Below are positions 61,021 through 64,000 of a stretch of DNA of 64,000 nucleotides, in pieces. Origin of the DNA: Lentisphaerota bacterium (GTDB lineage: Bacteria > Verrucomicrobiota > Lentisphaeria > Oligosphaerales > JABHEG01); NCBI GenBank assembly GCA_018676675.1, contig JABHEG010000295.1, positions 1 through 64,000 on the forward strand. Reading direction: 5' to 3'. The translations under genes were made by a program, and so were the position numbers. The notes under the pieces are model-generated. The model saw nothing but the letters and a program-made list of their open reading frames with translations, had not been told where the DNA came from and did no database searches. Position 1 is the stretch's first letter, and each line of letters opens with the position of its first letter.

Positions 61021-64000
61021 TCAGAGCTTGGGAACAGCGGTTTCTGTCCCCATGGGAGTTGGAGCTACGTCAGTCCCGTTCACTCGGCAGCGACTCGACG
61101 TCTGGACGTGCCACTGTTCAGGCTTGGTTTTGCTTGACCGCAGGACGACACGTCGCTGGCGGCGGACCAGTGCCTTCCCTTTGGTGGTATTGAACGGCAG
61201 GAAGAGCTCTTTGAGCGTTTTGCTGTTGAGATCGTATGAGAAACCGGGGTGGCGCGGGCAATGGAGGAATGTCTTGCCATGCCCCTCTTCCAGCCTGTCG
61301 ACAGGGAACGCTCGGTGGTGGGCAGTGTCCTGAGTCAGGAGGACATGTTCCACGCAGCCATGTTCAGCTGGGGAGGATGCCGCGCATCCCGGCCATGTTC
61401 CTTCCAGCACGACGTTGTAGCCACCATTCTCGTCGGGGGCGAGGCTCAGCAGGGGAAGCTCGGGTGGATCTGGCAGCGTCACCACGCACTGTGGGGCGAC
61501 GAATGAGTCGACTCCGTAAAGGGTGATACTCATTCCTGTTGGCCCCTCTGAAAGGACGGCGTAACGGCCCGTCATCTCGATGCCTCCCGGCAAGGAAACG
61601 CGTCGATCCGGGCTTGGGCAATGAAACGCGCGAATGACCTGGTCTTTGGCTGTGGTCCCCGTGCGGATTTCGACGGCCACAACGTCTTGGGAGTTTGGGG
61701 CGAGGTCTCGAACAACAGATGCACGTCCCAGGCCGGCGGAAGGCTCCCAGAGAGCCACAAATCGGGTTGTCAGGTCCATACCTTCCCGTCTCACGATCAG
61801 CTTGGGCATCCTGAACTGCTCAACGCGCTCGTGGACCTCCCGCCGCGCCGTTGGCGACCAGGTTCTCCGAAGGCTTGGGACGGTGCATGTGTAGACGGTC
61901 GCATCCAGAGGCTGCAACATGCGCAGGTGCAGTTGCGGAGCTCCAGGTGAGTCGTATGTGAAGTTTGCCGCGAGGCGACCCTGTAATCGGCCTTTGCAGA
62001 CATCGCGAAACACGCCATACCAAGGGTCCTTTTCGTCGGGCGACAACCACCAGGCGTTCAGTCCCTTTTCTCGACGTTGCTTCATGTACGCGCTGCTGGC
62101 AGGCGGCGTGAAGGGCGCCCCATCATCTGCATAGCTTTCGGCAACAGAGGCGGTCGGGAGGGAAACGGCAAGATCTCCCTGCACCATGCAACTGCCCTGG
62201 GCCATCCATTCATGGGTGGAGCCGCCGTCTACTTCAAAGACGTCCAGCACAACGTTCCGGGCTTGATTGACCGGCAGGAGGAACAGGGTTCGGCGGTAAG
62301 ACGAGCACTGTGGGTATGCGCTTGGGGCGGAGACATCGATTACCTGTGGGCCGTCGATGCTTGGGAACCAGGCCACGAGTTCGCCCGGGGTGTTGAGATT
62401 GCGGGTCTGGTAGCGGCGGTCCACCACGACCAGGTTGTGCCCTGAGGTATTGTTGGCGAACATGCGGTATGTGTGGGCATAGCCGATGTCTGAGACCATC
62501 TCAGTACCGTGTGACCACAGGATCAGGTTGAGCATGTCGAGGTGAGCGTGCCCCCAGTTTCCGGAGTAGTGCAGATGCGCCTGGAACTGATTTCCTTTGG
62601 CGTGTTCTCCACGTCCCAGTACACCGTGTCCGAATGCGGGATAGAGGAGCGGGCGCGCCTGCTCGGGGGCGGGGAAGCCTCGGCTGCGCAGGCTGCCGTA
62701 GGTGTCATGGATCAGCATGTTCTCCCCGTCAGGATAGGTCAGTGTTTCGAGAACCCTGATGGCCTGGGACAGTTCGGGTAGGTCGCGGAGCATATCGAGG
62801 CTGTCGAACCTGGTGTTGTCGATCTGTGAAACGAATCCCGGGGGATCGCTGTAGCCCTCCGAGAGGCGGGCGGCGCGGGCCATACCGTAGACGTGTTGTC
62901 GTGCATAGGATGGGCTTTCGGGGAACATCGAGTCGGCCATGAGTGTCTTGCGGGCCAGTTGCTGCTCTTTCCAGTAGGCATAGTGCACGATTTCGGCGAG
63001 CCCGATGGCTCGACCAATGGCCAGGAAACCGTTGATCTGATAGGGAATGTAGTTGCTCAGTGCCGACGACGGTTTCGGGTGGTGAATGTCATACCTGACG
63101 GCGTCCCGAACGGTGTAAAGGAAGAGCTTCTCCTCAATGTATGCCCGGGCATTCTTCTCACCGATCATCTGGCCGAGTTGTCGCCAGACGGGGGCGCTGG
63201 CGACGAGGTCGTAGGCTCTGGCCAACTCCCGGGGGAACGTACCGGTTCCGGAATGGTATTTATCATACCAGATACCGGCGTAGACTCTGTAGTCGCCAAT
63301 TGGACGGAAACGCTCCTTCCCTTCCAGCCCACTGTGGATGCCTCGGGCGATTTTCGGCCAGTGGGCGATGGCCCGCGCGAAATCGAGCAGGATTACGGCT
63401 GCCCGCTCAGCGTAAGGCGCTGCCCCTGTGACCGCATAGACGGTGGCGAGGTCTCGGGCAGTTCGGACCAGGCCGGCAACTCGCAGCGGAGTCATGTATT
63501 CACCGGTCAGGTAGATGCGCTTCCCGCCGTCAACCGTGTCGTGGTAGGGGTATTCCTGCTCGCCTCCTGCCGGGCTGGTGATCCTGATCACACCTGTTGG
63601 CGGGAAGGTCTTGAACGGGTCGACGGTGTGCCCTTTGCTGCAGCGGATTGTGTCGGGCTCGTCCGCTTGCCACTCGAGCCGTCCCCCGTCCCTGTCCGGG
63701 CATGGAATCCGTGTTCCCGACGGCATGACCCGTGCGTTGCCGGCGATTCGGTTCCGGCGTGGGACGAGCCCGAGAAGGGCTTGTGAAGGCGTTGGTATGA
63801 GCCGCTTCGCCCGTGCCTGCATCGCCGCAAAGTCCTCGTGTGTGAGGGAGGCAATGGGGCCGGGCCAGCGTCCTTTGGGATCATCCGGTAGCGTGTTGAC
63901 TATGCGGACAGACTGGAAAGCGTTCTGGCGGGTCCTTGCGGGCGTCTTTCCGAGCGATGTAACCCACTCTTCGGTCGGGTAGAAGCCACCGTAGAAATCC
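61021..64000 (-). CDS. heparinase II/III-like lyase, 5' end outside the window (partial)
   Basis: The reading frame continues past the Met at 63822 to the right edge (63823-63999 translates without a stop, with conserved-looking FYGGFYPTEEWVTSLG), so the true start lies beyond the window. At least 990 residues are present. The toroid half carries FRPIGDYRVYAGIWYDKYH and the PSSALSNYIPYQINGF stretch where the catalytic Asn is expected; MFPESPSYARQ carries a Tyr. The C-terminal half has the family motif GNWGHAHLDMLNLILWSHG and NTSGHNLVVVD. It probably cleaves an acidic polysaccharide. It is unrelated in detail to the shorter lyase at 48016, and upstream of the PHP gene by 31 bp. Confidence 0.78.
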   Translation of the reverse strand, partial: DFYGGFYPTEEWVTSLGKTPARTRQNAFQSVRIVNTLPDDPKGRWPGPIASLTHEDFAAMQARAKRLIPTPSQALLGLVPRRNRIAGNARVMPSGTRIPCPDRDGGRLEWQADEPDTIRCSKGHTVDPFKTFPPTGVIRITSPAGGEQEYPYHDTVDGGKRIYLTGEYMTPLRVAGLVRTARDLATVYAVTGAAPYAERAAVILLDFARAIAHWPKIARGIHSGLEGKERFRPIGDYRVYAGIWYDKYHSGTGTFPRELARAYDLVASAPVWRQLGQMIGEKNARAYIEEKLFLYTVRDAVRYDIHHPKPSSALSNYIPYQINGFLAIGRAIGLAEIVHYAYWKEQQLARKTLMADSMFPESPSYARQHVYGMARAARLSEGYSDPPGFVSQIDNTRFDSLDMLRDLPELSQAIRVLETLTYPDGENMLIHDTYGSLRSRGFPAPEQARPLLYPAFGHGVLGRGEHAKGNQFQAHLHYSGNWGHAHLDMLNLILWSHGTEMVSDIGYAHTYRMFANNTSGHNLVVVDRRYQTRNLNTPGELVAWFPSIDGPQVIDVSAPSAYPQCSSYRRTLFLLPVNQARNVVLDVFEVDGGSTHEWMAQGSCMVQGDLAVSLPTASVAESYADDGAPFTPPASSAYMKQRREKGLNAWWLSPDEKDPWYGVFRDVCKGRLQGRLAANFTYDSPGAPQLHLRMLQPLDATVYTCTVPSLRRTWSPTARREVHERVEQFRMPKLIVRREGMDLTTRFVALWEPSAGLGRASVVRDLAPNSQDVVAVEIRTGTTAKDQVIRAFHCPSPDRRVSLPGGIEMTGRYAVLSEGPTGMSITLYGVDSFVAPQCVVTLPDPPELPLLSLAPDENGGYNVVLEGTWPGCAASSPAEHGCVEHVLLTQDTAHHRAFPVDRLEEGHGKTFLHCPRHPGFSYDLNSKTLKELFLPFNTTKGKALVRRQRRVVLRSSKTKPEQWHVQTSSRCRVNGTDVAPTPMGTETAVPKL

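Noticed and set aside
1..64000. CRISPR array, tRNA or rRNA genes, prophage
   Set aside because: No regularly spaced direct repeats, no cloverleaf-like intergenic sequence and no phage or integrase genes were noticed; the repeats present are few and irregularly spaced.

Overview
The window is a GC-rich (by eye about 58-60 %), densely coding bacterial chromosome segment with 33 protein genes that I consider real (one cut by the right edge), plus a possible gene end at the extreme left. The gene content fits the PVC group and its look-alikes (Lentisphaerota, Kiritimatiellota, Planctomycetota; less likely Hydrogenedentota or Sumerlaeota). It combines DUF4838 alpha-glucuronidase-like proteins, a DUF4832 protein, a secreted PQQ propeller carrying the GTDDW..HPYHGPDNNPQS signature, a HzsA-like CxxCH protein with a LamG-type front end, several Gfo/Idh/MocA oxidoreductases, and a PurS-PurL fusion. 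No rRNA, tRNA, CRISPR array, transposase or phage gene was seen. The taxonomic statement is inference from gene families, not a placement.

Layout. 1-5310: a rod-shape and cell-wall elongation operon on the minus strand (mreC, mreD-like, mrdA/PBP2, rodA, with 4-11 bp overlaps) with no mreB in the window, preceded by an XRE/zinc-ribbon protein (5396-5998). 6312-13953: a plus-strand set of three secreted proteins (PHP/DUF3604, a jelly-roll-like protein, a GH42-like glycosidase). 13981-20446: a minus-strand set (DUF4832, ASST-like propeller, DUF4838). 20537-23179: an orphan PAS histidine kinase diverging from a zinc-ribbon membrane protein. 23428-27128: Gfo/Idh/MocA plus a second DUF4838 protein. 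27334-27921: a second zinc-ribbon membrane protein. 28254-33663: purL, purQ and a fucose/arabinose isomerase-family gene. 33909-41401: two very large minus-strand envelope proteins, an O-antigen-ligase-like protein fused to about 870 extracellular residues and a Rossmann-PQQ propeller. 41717-45353: sialidase and FAD oxidoreductase, convergent with a second Gfo/Idh/MocA gene. 45620-47702: an ECF sigma, putative anti-sigma and PDZ-protein operon. 48016-54162: heparinase-II/III-like, HzsA-like and SGNH-hydrolase genes. 54397-58528: a haem-sensor hybrid histidine kinase overlapping a receiver-PP2C phosphatase. 58572-64000: a second PHP/DUF3604 protein and a second heparinase-like protein that runs off the right edge.

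How it fits together. Most accessory genes look like parts for taking apart complex, probably acidic or sialylated glycans: GH33, GH42-like, two heparinase-like lyases, two DUF4838, SGNH esterase, ASST-like, and intracellular sugar dehydrogenases and an isomerase. There are no SusC/SusD or TonB receptors and no sugar ABC transporter in the window. Regulation is through sensor kinases and an ECF sigma rather than local AraC or LacI regulators. Intergenic gaps contain a small family of hairpin-forming repeats (modules around 23225, 27138-27306 and 33830) that resembles a non-autonomous mobile element. The most unusual proteins are the O-antigen-ligase fusion, the Rossmann-PQQ protein, the HzsA-like protein and the pair of propeller-PHP proteins at opposite ends of the window.
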